A DNA stretch of 64,000 nucleotides from Azospira restricta (GTDB lineage Bacteria > Pseudomonadota > Gammaproteobacteria > Burkholderiales > Rhodocyclaceae), in NCBI RefSeq assembly GCF_016858125.1, contig NZ_CP064781.1:3605501-3669500 (forward strand), written 5' to 3'. The number at the start of each line of letters is the position of its first letter. The first letter of the stretch is position 1. Shown in pieces: positions 52,634 to 62,919 of this stretch. The position numbers and the translations under genes are program-made. The notes under the pieces are model-generated. The model saw only the letters and a program-made list of their open reading frames with translations. It searched no databases and was not told where the DNA came from.

Positions 52634-55396
52634 ATGAGCGAGCTGAACCCCCTGCTACTCCGCCAATTGAAGCGCCTTGGCATCGGCGACCTCGACATGC
52701 CGCCCGACCCTGCCCAGTGGCGGCAGTTCGTCGAGCGCGTCAGCCGCGCCTACACCGAGGCCGATCAGGAGCGTTATCTGCTGGAGCGCTCGCAGGACAT
52801 TTCCTCGCGCGAGATGCAGGAACTGTACGCCCAGGTCGAGGAAGCGCAGCGCATCGCCGGCCTCGGCAACTGGTCGTTCGACCGGCGCCGCCGGGAAGCC
52901 CGCTGCTCGCCGGAAACATTGCGCCTGATCGGCCGCCCGCCGTATGCGCCGCCGCCGTCGTACCGCGAGGTGCTCTACCTCGCGCATCCGCGCGACCGCC
53001 GGCTGCTGCGCGACGCGGTGCACGGCGCGATGCGGCGCGGCGCCACCTTCGACATCGAGCTCCGGCTGTTGCCGCCGCCGGGAGATCGCACCCGCTGGGT
53101 GCGGGTCCGCGGCGAGCCGCTGCGCGACGAGGGCGGGCGCATCGCCCGCCTGCACGGCACGGTCACCGACGTCACGCAGCGCAAGACGATCGAGGTCCGC
53201 CAGTCGATGGAATACGCGGTCACCCGCCAGCTGGCGGAGGCCGGCTCGCCGCTCGCGGTTTTCCCGCAGATCATGGCGGTGGTCGGCGAGGTTCTCGATG
53301 CCTCGTGCGGCATCGCTTGGCTCGCCGACCGCGACGACGGCGTGCTGCGGCAGGCCGCCGCCTGGCTGCCATCGTCCCGGCCGTCGTGCGCCGGCGATTC
53401 CGAGCAATGCCCGCCGCACGCGGCGGTGACGGCGCCAGCGCTGGTCCTGCGCGCGCTCAACGAGGACCGCGTGCTCAGCGGCGGAAGCGGCTCCGAAGCC
53501 CCGGCGCACGCCGACTGCCGCCCCGACGACGGAATCGCGCTGCCCATCCGCATCGGCGAGAAACGCTACGGCGCGCTGCAGTTCTACGCCCACCGCATCC
53601 GGCCGCGCGACGTCACGCTCGAACGCAGCTTCCACTTCGTCGGCCGCCTGATCGGCATGTTCCTCCGCCGCAAGGAAGCCGAACTGGCGTTGCGCGAAAG
53701 CGAGGCGCATTTCCGCGCGCTGGTCGAGCAGGCCTCGGACAGCCTTTTCGTCCATGATGCATCCGGCCGCCTGACCGATGTCAACCGGCGCGGCTGCGAG
53801 AGCCTCGGCTACACCCGCGACGAGCTGCTGTGCCTGCGCATCGCCGACATCGACGAAGGCTTCACGCCCGAGGAACAGCAGCGGCTGGCGGAGCGCCTCG
53901 CGAAAGGCGCGCCGGCCGCCCGCGAGAGCCGCTTCCGACGCAAGGACGGCAGTGTCTTTCCGGTCGAGCTGTCGATTGCCCCGATCGAGATCCGCGGCCA
54001 GCGCCATCTCCTTTCGCTCGCCCGTGACGTCACCGAGCGCCAGGAACTGCAGGCGCACATCCGCTACCTCGCCTACCACGACGCACTGACCGGGCTGCCC
54101 AACCGCGCCATGTTCAACGCCGCCCTGAACCAGGCACTGGCGCGGGCGCGGAGGAGCGGCAAGCGGCTGGCGCTGATGTTTCTCGACCTCGACCGCTTCA
54201 AGAACATCAACGACACGCTCGGCCACGACGCCGGCGACAGCCTGCTGCGCGACATGGCGCAACGCCTCGCGCAATGCCTGCGCGCGAGCGACGTGATTGC
54301 GCGCATCGGCACCGAGGACGATCTCGTCGCCCGCCTCGGCGGCGACGAATTCATCGTCCTCGTCGAAGACGTCGACGACGTTGCGCAGATCGGCCGGATC
54401 GCGCACAAGATCCACGAGGCGCTGCTCGGCGAATGCTACGTCGCAGGCCATCCGGTACACATGACCGCCAGCATCGGCATCAGCATTTTCCCGGACGACG
54501 GCGGCGACGAGCTGACGCTGATGAAACACGCCGACATCGCAATGTACCGGGCGAAGGCGCAGGGCAAGGACAACTACCAGTTCTATTCGGCGCAGATGGA
54601 CGTCCACTCGTCGGCGCAGCTCGCGCTCGAATCGGGCTTGCGCCAGGCGCTCGCCCGCGACGAGCTGCTGCTCTACTACCAGCCCAAGGTCGACCTGGCG
54701 AGCCGGCGGATCGTCGGCGTCGAGGCACTGCTCCGCTGGCGCCACCCCGAGCAGGGACTGCTGCCGCCGTCATGTTTCATTCCGCTCGCCGAGGAAACCG
54801 GACTGATCGTGCCGATGACCGTCTGGGTGCTCGACTCCGCCTGTGCCCAGGCGGCGCGCTGGCGCGCGGCCGGCCTGCCGCCGCTGCGCGTCGCCGTGAA
54901 CCTCTCGCCGCGCCAGTTCAACGACCGGCACCTGCTCGACGACATTCTCGCGGCTGCCGAACGCAGCGCTATCGATCCCGGACTGATCGAGATCGAGATC
55001 ACGGAGAGCATGGTCATGCACGACGCCGACCGCGCCGCGACGACCCTACGCGCACTCAAGGCGGCCGGGATGCGCGTCGCGATCGACGATTTCGGCACCG
55101 GCTATTCCTCGCTCGCCCACCTCAAGCGCTTTCCGATCGACGTGCTGAAGATCGACCGCGCCTTCGTCAAGGATCTGCCCGACAGCGAGGCGGAATCGGC
55201 GATTGCGCGCGCAATCATCACGATGGGACGGGGGCTGGGCCTGACGATCGTCGCCGAGGGCGTGGAAACGGCCGCGCAGATCGACTTCCTGCGCACCCAT
55301 GGCTGCGACGAAGCCCAGGGCTTCTATTTCGGCCATCCGATGGAGCCTTCGCAGCTCGAATCGCTGCTCGCGCAGCCCCCCCGGGTCGCGCCATGA
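52634..55396 (+). CDS. PAS-GAF-PAS-GGDEF-EAL cyclic di-GMP signalling protein
   Basis: A 920-residue soluble protein without membrane segments. Residues 1-75 include a coiled coil (LERSQDISSREMQELYAQVEEAQRIAG). A first PAS (about 75-185, ending GTVTDVTQRKTIE), a GAF domain (about 195-350), a second PAS (about 355-475, HFRALVEQASDSLFVHDASGRLTDVN through LSLARDVTERQE), then GGDEF near residue 569 (RLGGDEFIVL, intact catalytic motif) and EAL near 696 (VGVEALLRWRHPEQG, with ITESMVMHD, DDFGTGYSSLAHL and QGFYFG all present). It could both make and break c-di-GMP. Upstream FIST gene is probably its sensor partner; the 139-bp gap holds a weak hairpin (52528-52544). Confidence 0.93.
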   Translation: MSELNPLLLRQLKRLGIGDLDMPPDPAQWRQFVERVSRAYTEADQERYLLERSQDISSREMQELYAQVEEAQRIAGLGNWSFDRRRREARCSPETLRLIGRPPYAPPPSYREVLYLAHPRDRRLLRDAVHGAMRRGATFDIELRLLPPPGDRTRWVRVRGEPLRDEGGRIARLHGTVTDVTQRKTIEVRQSMEYAVTRQLAEAGSPLAVFPQIMAVVGEVLDASCGIAWLADRDDGVLRQAAAWLPSSRPSCAGDSEQCPPHAAVTAPALVLRALNEDRVLSGGSGSEAPAHADCRPDDGIALPIRIGEKRYGALQFYAHRIRPRDVTLERSFHFVGRLIGMFLRRKEAELALRESEAHFRALVEQASDSLFVHDASGRLTDVNRRGCESLGYTRDELLCLRIADIDEGFTPEEQQRLAERLAKGAPAARESRFRRKDGSVFPVELSIAPIEIRGQRHLLSLARDVTERQELQAHIRYLAYHDALTGLPNRAMFNAALNQALARARRSGKRLALMFLDLDRFKNINDTLGHDAGDSLLRDMAQRLAQCLRASDVIARIGTEDDLVARLGGDEFIVLVEDVDDVAQIGRIAHKIHEALLGECYVAGHPVHMTASIGISIFPDDGGDELTLMKHADIAMYRAKAQGKDNYQFYSAQMDVHSSAQLALESGLRQALARDELLLYYQPKVDLASRRIVGVEALLRWRHPEQGLLPPSCFIPLAEETGLIVPMTVWVLDSACAQAARWRAAGLPPLRVAVNLSPRQFNDRHLLDDILAAAERSAIDPGLIEIEITESMVMHDADRAATTLRALKAAGMRVAIDDFGTGYSSLAHLKRFPIDVLKIDRAFVKDLPDSEAESAIARAIITMGRGLGLTIVAEGVETAAQIDFLRTHGCDEAQGFYFGHPMEPSQLESLLAQPPRVAP

Positions 55397-55433
55397 GGCG
55401 CTGCGGCGAAGCCGGCGCCTTGCGCCAACGGAC

Positions 55434-55781
55434 TCACAGCTCGGTGTACTTGATCGCCCGCCCCTGCACCTTCTCCGGCGGGTACTTGGCGCGGTTCTCC
55501 ACCATCTTCGCGGCGAAGGCTTCGGCGAGGTCGATCTCGAGCAGGTCGGCGACGCGGATGACGCCCATCAGCACGTCGGAGAGCTCGTCGGCGACCGCCT
55601 TCCGGCGCTCCGGCGGCAGCCTGAAGCTGTCCGCCTCGGAGCACCAGTTGAAGTGTTCGAGCACCTCGGCGGCCTCGACGGCGAGCGCGATGGCCAGGTT
55701 CTTCGGGTTGTGGTGCCGGTCCCAGCCGCGTTCGGCGACGAATTGGCGAACGACGGCGCGCAGTTCTTCGAGCTGGGTCAT
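55434..55781 (-). CDS. MazG-like nucleotide pyrophosphohydrolase
   Basis: A 115-residue all-alpha NTP pyrophosphatase of the MazG/DCTPP1 type. The metal-binding pattern is clear: LAIALAVEAAEVLEHFNW (ExxE) and ADELSDVLMGVIRVAD (ExxD). Such enzymes hydrolyse dCTP or modified nucleotides to the monophosphate. The ATG at 55781 (MTQLEELRAVVRQF) is chosen; the frame upstream overlaps the promoter of the next gene. Divergent from the M48 protease gene. Confidence 0.9.
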   Translation of the reverse strand: MTQLEELRAVVRQFVAERGWDRHHNPKNLAIALAVEAAEVLEHFNWCSEADSFRLPPERRKAVADELSDVLMGVIRVADLLEIDLAEAFAAKMVENRAKYPPEKVQGRAIKYTEL

Positions 55782-55785
55782 GACC

Positions 55786-55813
55786 TTGGATCCAGTGGGG
55801 GATGTGCTACTGT
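55786..55813 (+). promoter_or_regulatory. Promoter of the second M48 protease gene
   Basis: TTGGAT (55786-55791), 16-bp spacer and TACTGT (55808-55813). It spans the in-frame ATG at 55802, which therefore cannot be the start. Confidence 0.5.
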
Positions 55814-55849
55814 AACGCCCTCCCGTGTTCGTCACCAGATCGACCCGCC

Positions 55850-56656
55850 GTGCTCCGCCGTCCCCTCCTCATCCTCGCCTGCCTGCTCGCCACCGCCGTC
55901 CCGCTGCCCGTCGCGGCGGAAGGCGTCGACGTCGGCAACCCGTCGATGCTGCGCAACCTGGTGCCGGCCGAGCAGCTCGAACGCGCGTCGGCACAGCAAT
56001 ACCGGGATCTGCTGCGCGAAGCGGCGGCGAAGAAGGCGCTGGCGCCCGACGGCCACCCGCAGCTGGAGCGCATCCGCCGCATCGGCACGCGCCTGGTGCA
56101 GCACGCGGCGCGCTTCAACCCGCGCGCCGGGAAATGGCAGTGGGAAATCAACCTGATCGGCTCGAAGCAGATCAACGCCTTCTGCATGCCCGGCGGCAAG
56201 ATCGCCGTCTATACCGGCCTCGTCGACGGCCTGAAACTGACCGACGACGAGATCGCCGTCGTCGTCGGCCACGAGATCGCGCATGCGCTGCGCGAGCACG
56301 CGCGGGCGCGTATGGTGAAGAGCGGGCTGACCCAGCTCGGCGCGATCGTCGCCGGCGAGCTGCTCGGCGGCGGCCGCTACACCGACGTCTTCCAGTTCGG
56401 CGGCGACATGCTGACGCTGAAGTTCTCGCGCAACGACGAGACCGACGCCGACCTGGTCGGCCTCGAACTGACCGCGCGCGCCGGCTACGACCCGCGCGCC
56501 GGTATCACGCTCTGGCAGAAGATGAGCGCGGCGAGCAAGGGCGAGCCCTTCGCCTGGTTCTCGACGCACCCCTCGGGACCGAACCGGATCAAGGAAATCG
56601 AGCGCCAGCTGCCGCAGGTGATGCCGCTCTACGAGCGCGCCGCGGCCGGCCGCTGA
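55850..56656 (+). CDS. Exported M48 family metallopeptidase (YcaL/LoiP-like)
   Basis: A 268-residue single-domain zinc protease. A signal peptide (RRPLLILACLLATAVPLPVAAEG) is followed by the catalytic HEIAH at about residue 141 (VVVGHEIAHALREHARARM) and the third-ligand Glu region FSRNDETDADLVGLELTARAGYD, then the STHPSGPNRIKEIE loop that closes the family. Similar to E. coli LoiP and YcaL. Start taken as GTG at 55850, because the longer reading frame from ATG 55802 begins inside the promoter and adds non-signal residues (MCYCNALPCSS). Confidence 0.87.
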   Translation: MLRRPLLILACLLATAVPLPVAAEGVDVGNPSMLRNLVPAEQLERASAQQYRDLLREAAAKKALAPDGHPQLERIRRIGTRLVQHAARFNPRAGKWQWEINLIGSKQINAFCMPGGKIAVYTGLVDGLKLTDDEIAVVVGHEIAHALREHARARMVKSGLTQLGAIVAGELLGGGRYTDVFQFGGDMLTLKFSRNDETDADLVGLELTARAGYDPRAGITLWQKMSAASKGEPFAWFSTHPSGPNRIKEIERQLPQVMPLYERAAAGR

Positions 56657-56667
56657 CGCGGCGGCGT

Positions 56668-57867
56668 TCAGATCGCGCCGGCGGCGCGCAACGCGGCGAT
56701 GCGCGCCGCGTCGTAGCCGAGCCCAGACAGCACCGCATCGGTGTGCGCGCCGAGCGCCGGCCCGATCCATTCCGTCGCCCCCGGCGTCGCCGACAGCTTG
56801 GGCACGACGCCCGGCATCCGGCAGTCGCGCCCGCCCGGCAGCGTCACCGTCTGCAACATCTCGCGGGCGAGGAACTGCGGATCGGCGAACATGTCGGCGA
56901 CCGAGTAGATGCGCGAAGCCGGCACCTCGGCCGCGGCGAGCTTCGCCAGCACCTCGGCCTCGTCGTGCGCGGCCACCCAGGCGTCGATCAGCGCGTAGAG
57001 CTCGTCGCGGCGCGCGTCGCGGCCGGCGTTGTCGGCGAGCGACGGATCGCCGGCGAGATCCGGCCGCCCCATCGCCAGCGCCAGGCGGCGGAAGATCGCG
57101 TCGCCGTTGGCGCCGATCGCGACGTGCTTGCCGTCCCGCGTCGTGTGCGTGTTCGACGGCGTGATGCCGGGCATGATGTTGCCGGTGCGCTCGCGCACGA
57201 AGCCGAAGACGTCGAACTCGGGCACCAGCGACTCCATCATCGCGAACACCGCCTCGTACAGCGCGACGTCGACGACCTGCCCGCGGCCGCCGTTCACCTC
57301 CCGGTGACGCAGCGCCATCAGCGCGCCGAGCGCGCCCCACAGCGCGGCGATCGAGTCGCCGATCGAGATGCCGGTCTTCACCGGCGGCCGATCGGGGAAA
57401 CCAGTCACGTAGCGCAGCCCGCCCATCGACTCGCCGATCGCGCCGAAGCCCGGCTGCGCCGCCAGCGGCCCGCTCTGGCCGAAGCCGGAGAGGCGCAGCA
57501 TGACCAGCCCCGGGTTCTCGGCGGCGAGCGCCTCCCAGCCAAGGCCCAGCTTCTCGAGCACGCCCGGGCGGAAGTTCTCGACGACGATGTCGGCCTCCCG
57601 CGCCAGCGCGCGCACGATGGCGACGCCCTCCGGGTGTTTCAGGTTCACCGTCACCGACTTCTTGTTGCGCGCCTGCAGGTACCACCACAGCGAGGTGCCC
57701 TCGTACAGCTTGCGCCACTTGCGCAGCGGGTCGCCGCCGTCGGGGGATTCGATCTTGATCACCTCGGCGCCGAACTCGCCGAGGATGCGCGCGGCGAACG
57801 GGCCGGCGATCAGCGTGCCGAGTTCTAGGACCTTCAGGCCGGCGAGCGGCTTGGCGTTGTCGTTCAT
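56668..57867 (-). CDS. CaiB/BaiF family CoA-transferase
   Basis: A 399-residue class III CoA-transferase. The conserved LAGLKVLELGTLIAGPFAARILGEFGAEVIKIESPDGGDPLRKW, NKKSVTVNLKHPEG, VVENFRPGVLEKLGLGWEAL and the catalytic-Asp region GISIGDSIAALWGALGAL are present. The family moves CoA between carboxylic acids; formyl-, succinyl- or aromatic acyl groups are possible. It lies downstream of icd on the same strand but is separated by a terminator. Acceptor acid cannot be told from sequence. Confidence 0.9.
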   Translation of the reverse strand: MNDNAKPLAGLKVLELGTLIAGPFAARILGEFGAEVIKIESPDGGDPLRKWRKLYEGTSLWWYLQARNKKSVTVNLKHPEGVAIVRALAREADIVVENFRPGVLEKLGLGWEALAAENPGLVMLRLSGFGQSGPLAAQPGFGAIGESMGGLRYVTGFPDRPPVKTGISIGDSIAALWGALGALMALRHREVNGGRGQVVDVALYEAVFAMMESLVPEFDVFGFVRERTGNIMPGITPSNTHTTRDGKHVAIGANGDAIFRRLALAMGRPDLAGDPSLADNAGRDARRDELYALIDAWVAAHDEAEVLAKLAAAEVPASRIYSVADMFADPQFLAREMLQTVTLPGGRDCRMPGVVPKLSATPGATEWIGPALGAHTDAVLSGLGYDAARIAALRAAGAI

Positions 57868-57884
57868 GCTGCCTCCGAAATGAC

Positions 57885-57908
57885 AAAGCCCCCGATTGCG
57901 GGGGCTTT
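57885..57908 (-). terminator. icd terminator
   Basis: Nine-bp stem AAAGCCCCC/GGGGGCTTT with a 6-base loop, ending in TTT on the minus strand, 20 bases after the icd stop. Confidence 0.75.
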
Positions 57909-57927
57909 GCCGTGCGTCCGAACCGAA

Positions 57928-59154
57928 TTACATGCGCGCGATCATCGCGTCGCCGAAGGCCGAGCACGACACTTCGGTGGCGCCGTCCATCAGGCGGGCG
58001 AAGTCGTAGGTCACGACCTTGTCGCCGATCGCCGCTTCCATCGACTTGATGATCAGGTCGGCGGCTTCCTTCCAGCCGAGGTGGCGCAGCATCATTTCGG
58101 CGGAGAGGATCAGCGAGCCGGGGTTCACCTTGTCCTTGCCGGCGTACTTCGGCGCGGTGCCGTGCGTCGCCTCGAAGCACGCGTACTGGTCGGAGATGTT
58201 GGCGCCCGGCGCGATGCCGATGCCGCCGACCTGCGCCGCCAGCGCGTCGGAGATGTAGTCGCCGTTCAGGTTGGTGGTGGCGATCACGTCGTATTCGGCC
58301 GGGCGCAGCAGGATCTGCTGCAGGAAGGCGTCCGCAATGGAGTCCTTGATCACGATGCCGTTCGGGAGCTTCAGCCACGGACCGCCGTCGATCTCGACGC
58401 CGCCGAATTCGCGCTTGGCGAGCGCATAGGCCGTGTCACGGAAGTTGCCTTCGGTGAACTTCATGATGTTGCCCTTGTGCACGATCGTCACCGACTTGCG
58501 CTTGTTGGCGATCGCGTACTTGATCGCGGCGCGCACCAGGCGCTCGGTGCCCTCGACCGAAATCGGCTTGATGCCGATGCCGGAGGATTCCGGGAAGCGG
58601 ATCTTCTTCACGCCCATCTCTTCCTGCAGGAACTTGATCACCTTCTTGCAGGCCTCGGAGCCGTTGGCCCACTCGATGCCGGCGTAGATGTCCTCGGTGT
58701 TCTCGCGGAAGATGACCATGTTGCACAGCTCGGGCTGCTTCAGCGGCGAGGGCACACCCTTGAAGTACTGCACCGGGCGCACGCACTGGTAGAGGTCGAG
58801 CTCCTGGCGCAGCGCGACGTTCAGCGAGCGGATGCCACCGCCGACCGGGGTCGTCATCGGCCCCTTGATCGACACCGAGTATTCCTTCAGCGCGTCGAAG
58901 GTCTCCTTCGGCAGCCATTCGTCGGCGCCGTAGATCTGCGTCGACTTCTCGCCGGCATAGACCTCCATCCAGTGGATCTTCTTCCTGCCGCCGTAGGCCT
59001 TGGCCACCGCCGCGTCGACCACCTTGATCATCACCGGCGTGATGTCGACGCCGATGCCGTCGCCCTCGATGAACGGGATGATCGGATTGTCCGGAATCGC
59101 CTGTCCGGGAACGATTTTGGAACCACCTTGCGGAACCTTGATGTGCGAAGTCAT
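57928..59154 (-). CDS. icd: NADP-dependent isocitrate dehydrogenase (homodimeric)
   Basis: A 408-residue E. coli-type Icd that oxidises isocitrate to 2-oxoglutarate. The N-terminal [25 protein letters not shown], the phosphorylatable Ser region [31 protein letters not shown] (the Ser controlled by AceK is in the [13 protein letters not shown] stretch), and the NADP site [28 protein letters not shown] are intact. The ATG at 59154 has GGAG five bases upstream; the GTG at 59160 is too close. aceK lies about 3.8 kb away in the opposite direction, past a second, unrelated isocitrate dehydrogenase. Confidence 0.97.
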   Translation of the reverse strand: MTSHIKVPQGGSKIVPGQAIPDNPIIPFIEGDGIGVDITPVMIKVVDAAVAKAYGGRKKIHWMEVYAGEKSTQIYGADEWLPKETFDALKEYSVSIKGPMTTPVGGGIRSLNVALRQELDLYQCVRPVQYFKGVPSPLKQPELCNMVIFRENTEDIYAGIEWANGSEACKKVIKFLQEEMGVKKIRFPESSGIGIKPISVEGTERLVRAAIKYAIANKRKSVTIVHKGNIMKFTEGNFRDTAYALAKREFGGVEIDGGPWLKLPNGIVIKDSIADAFLQQILLRPAEYDVIATTNLNGDYISDALAAQVGGIGIAPGANISDQYACFEATHGTAPKYAGKDKVNPGSLILSAEMMLRHLGWKEAADLIIKSMEAAIGDKVVTYDFARLMDGATEVSCSAFGDAMIARM

Positions 59155-59192
59155 ATCCACTCCAGATGCGATGATGGGTAGCGGTCATGAAA

Positions 59193-59222
59193 GCCGGCCC
59201 GGAAATCGCTCCCCGGGCCGGC
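59193..59222 (-). terminator. Ten-bp GC hairpin in the icd leader / after the acyltransferase
   Basis: GCCGGCCCGG/CCGGGCCGGC, 10-base loop, followed on the minus strand by TTTC. It could end acyltransferase transcription, but it lies downstream of the predicted icd start (about 59230), so it would also be transcribed as part of the icd leader. Confidence 0.6.
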
Positions 59223-59236
59223 AGTTTGGTTCATCA

Positions 59237-59265
59237 ATTATGGAGCAAAGCCTGCCGCGTGTCAG
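59237..59265 (-). promoter_or_regulatory. icd promoter
   Basis: CTGACA (59265-59260), 17-bp spacer and CATAAT (59242-59237) on the minus strand; the -35 overlaps the stop codon of the acyltransferase gene. The leader would be about 76 bases and includes a strong hairpin. Confidence 0.7.
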
Positions 59266-60359
59266 TTCTCGAACGCCAGACGCGTGCTGCGCTCCGCCCC
59301 GGCCGGCCTCGCCGGCGCAAGCGACGGCCGGAAGCGGCGCGACAGCCGGGTCGCCGGCGCTTCGACCCAGCGATGGAAGACGGCCGCGGCGGCCAGGCTC
59401 AAGGCGAAGGCGGCGACGAGCGCGGCCAGCGCGGCCTGCGGGCTGGACCAGCCCATGCGCGCGCAGACGGCGCCGACGAGCACCAGCACCGGGAAATGGA
59501 CGAGGAACAGGCTGAAGGAGATCCGCCCGAGCGCCGCCAGCCAGCGACTGCGCGGCCAGCGCTGCCCGAGGCCGGCGTATTCGACGACGAACAGCATCGT
59601 CGCGAAAACCATCGCCACCACCACGCGCCAGCGCCATTCGAAACAGATGGCGAGCAGGAGCAGCGCCTGGTAGGCGAGGAAGTGCCGGCGCTCCCCGTGC
59701 TGCACCGCGTGATGGACGAGCACGCCCATGAAGAAGTAGGGGAAGAAGTAGAGCCCCCAGGCTTCCCATTCCGGGTTGAGGTTGAAGTGAAAGAGCGAGA
59801 AGGCGGCGGCGCACCAGCCGAGGCGCAGGAACCAGCGTCCGTCGCCGCGGCCGAAGCGGCGCTCGCCGGCGAGGATGAGCGCGTAGGCGAGGCTCAGCTG
59901 GAAATTGATGCAGACGAACCAGAGCCCGGCGGACAGCGGCTCGTAGCCGAGGATGTCCTGCAGGAAGAAGACATGGGCGAGCAGCTGCAACAGGTTGACC
60001 GGACTGCCGAGGACGTCGTCCGGCACCCAGCCGCGGGCAAAGGCGTAGATCGGGATGACGATGGCGACCACCGCCAGGTAGGGCAGGCCCAGCCGGCAGT
60101 AACGCTGCACCGCGAAGCGCCCGAGCTGACGGAAGGACCACAGGCGGTTGCCGATGGTCCGCGCCGCGACGAAGCCACCGACGACGAAGAACACCTGGGT
60201 TGCCCGGGCGTGACGGGCGAGAAAGTCGAGGACGTCGCCGGCCAGCGGCGCGGCCCAGTCGCGCAACGGCGCGTAGAGCGCGAAATGGTGGGCAACGATG
60301 ATGAGGGCGGCAAGCGCCCGCAAGGCCAGGATGAACAGCGAATTCGACGGAACGTTCAC
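59262..60359 (-). CDS. Acyltransferase 3 family membrane protein
   Basis: A 365-residue integral membrane O-acyltransferase (OafA/NodX type). The catalytic His region (ALRALAALIIVAHHFALY) near residue 24, FFVVGGFVAARTI, the conserved Arg stretch FAVQRYCRLGLPYL and about ten hydrophobic helices mark the family; the tail after residue 335 is basic. These enzymes acylate sugars or lipids in envelope polymers. No polysaccharide genes are nearby, and it stands alone between two isocitrate dehydrogenase genes. Substrate unknown. Confidence 0.88.
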   Translation of the reverse strand: MNVPSNSLFILALRALAALIIVAHHFALYAPLRDWAAPLAGDVLDFLARHARATQVFFVVGGFVAARTIGNRLWSFRQLGRFAVQRYCRLGLPYLAVVAIVIPIYAFARGWVPDDVLGSPVNLLQLLAHVFFLQDILGYEPLSAGLWFVCINFQLSLAYALILAGERRFGRGDGRWFLRLGWCAAAFSLFHFNLNPEWEAWGLYFFPYFFMGVLVHHAVQHGERRHFLAYQALLLLAICFEWRWRVVVAMVFATMLFVVEYAGLGQRWPRSRWLAALGRISFSLFLVHFPVLVLVGAVCARMGWSSPQAALAALVAAFALSLAAAAVFHRWVEAPATRLSRRFRPSLAPARPAGAERSTRLAFEN

Positions 60360-60426
60360 GACGGGAGACTGCGAAACGAAGAAGCGGAATGTCGGCGCGA
60401 GCGACCGCCGCTGCGCGCCCCGCCAA

Positions 60427-60458
60427 GAAAAAGGCGAAGCCGCTGCCGGCTTCGCCTT
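60427..60458 (-). terminator. Terminator of the monomeric isocitrate dehydrogenase gene
   Basis: An 11-bp stem AAGGCGAAGCC/GGCTTCGCCTT with a 6-base loop is followed on the minus strand by TTTC. Confidence 0.8.
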
Positions 60459-60494
60459 CCTGGCGTGCCCGACGCGGGGTCGGGCAGGCGCGCA

Positions 60495-62741
<2,247 letters not shown>

Positions 62742-62874
62742 GCTACCCCCCGAAATTGGATTGACGTGGAAAAAACGGACGAAGTCTACACGCCTCCGCT
62801 TTCATCAGGCTTACAGAAATGAAACATCTTTCCACAATCCGGGATGGAGTGATGCAGCGACGCAACACCCTGGG

Positions 62875-62883
62875 TGCTAGAAT
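62875..62883 (+). promoter_or_regulatory. Extended -10 element of aceK
   Basis: TG-C-TAGAAT (extended -10) lies 36 bases before the aceK ATG; no good -35 is visible. The rest of the 178-bp gap (62742-62919) shows no palindrome like the aceA operator. Confidence 0.5.
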
Positions 62884-62919
62884 CCCCGGCCCAGCCCCTC
62901 CTTCCCCGAGCCGCCGTCG

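Noticed and set aside
55802-55849. Longer start (ATG 55802) for the second M48 protease
   Set aside because: It lies within the predicted promoter and would place MCYCNALPCSSPDRP before a clean signal peptide that starts at GTG 55850.
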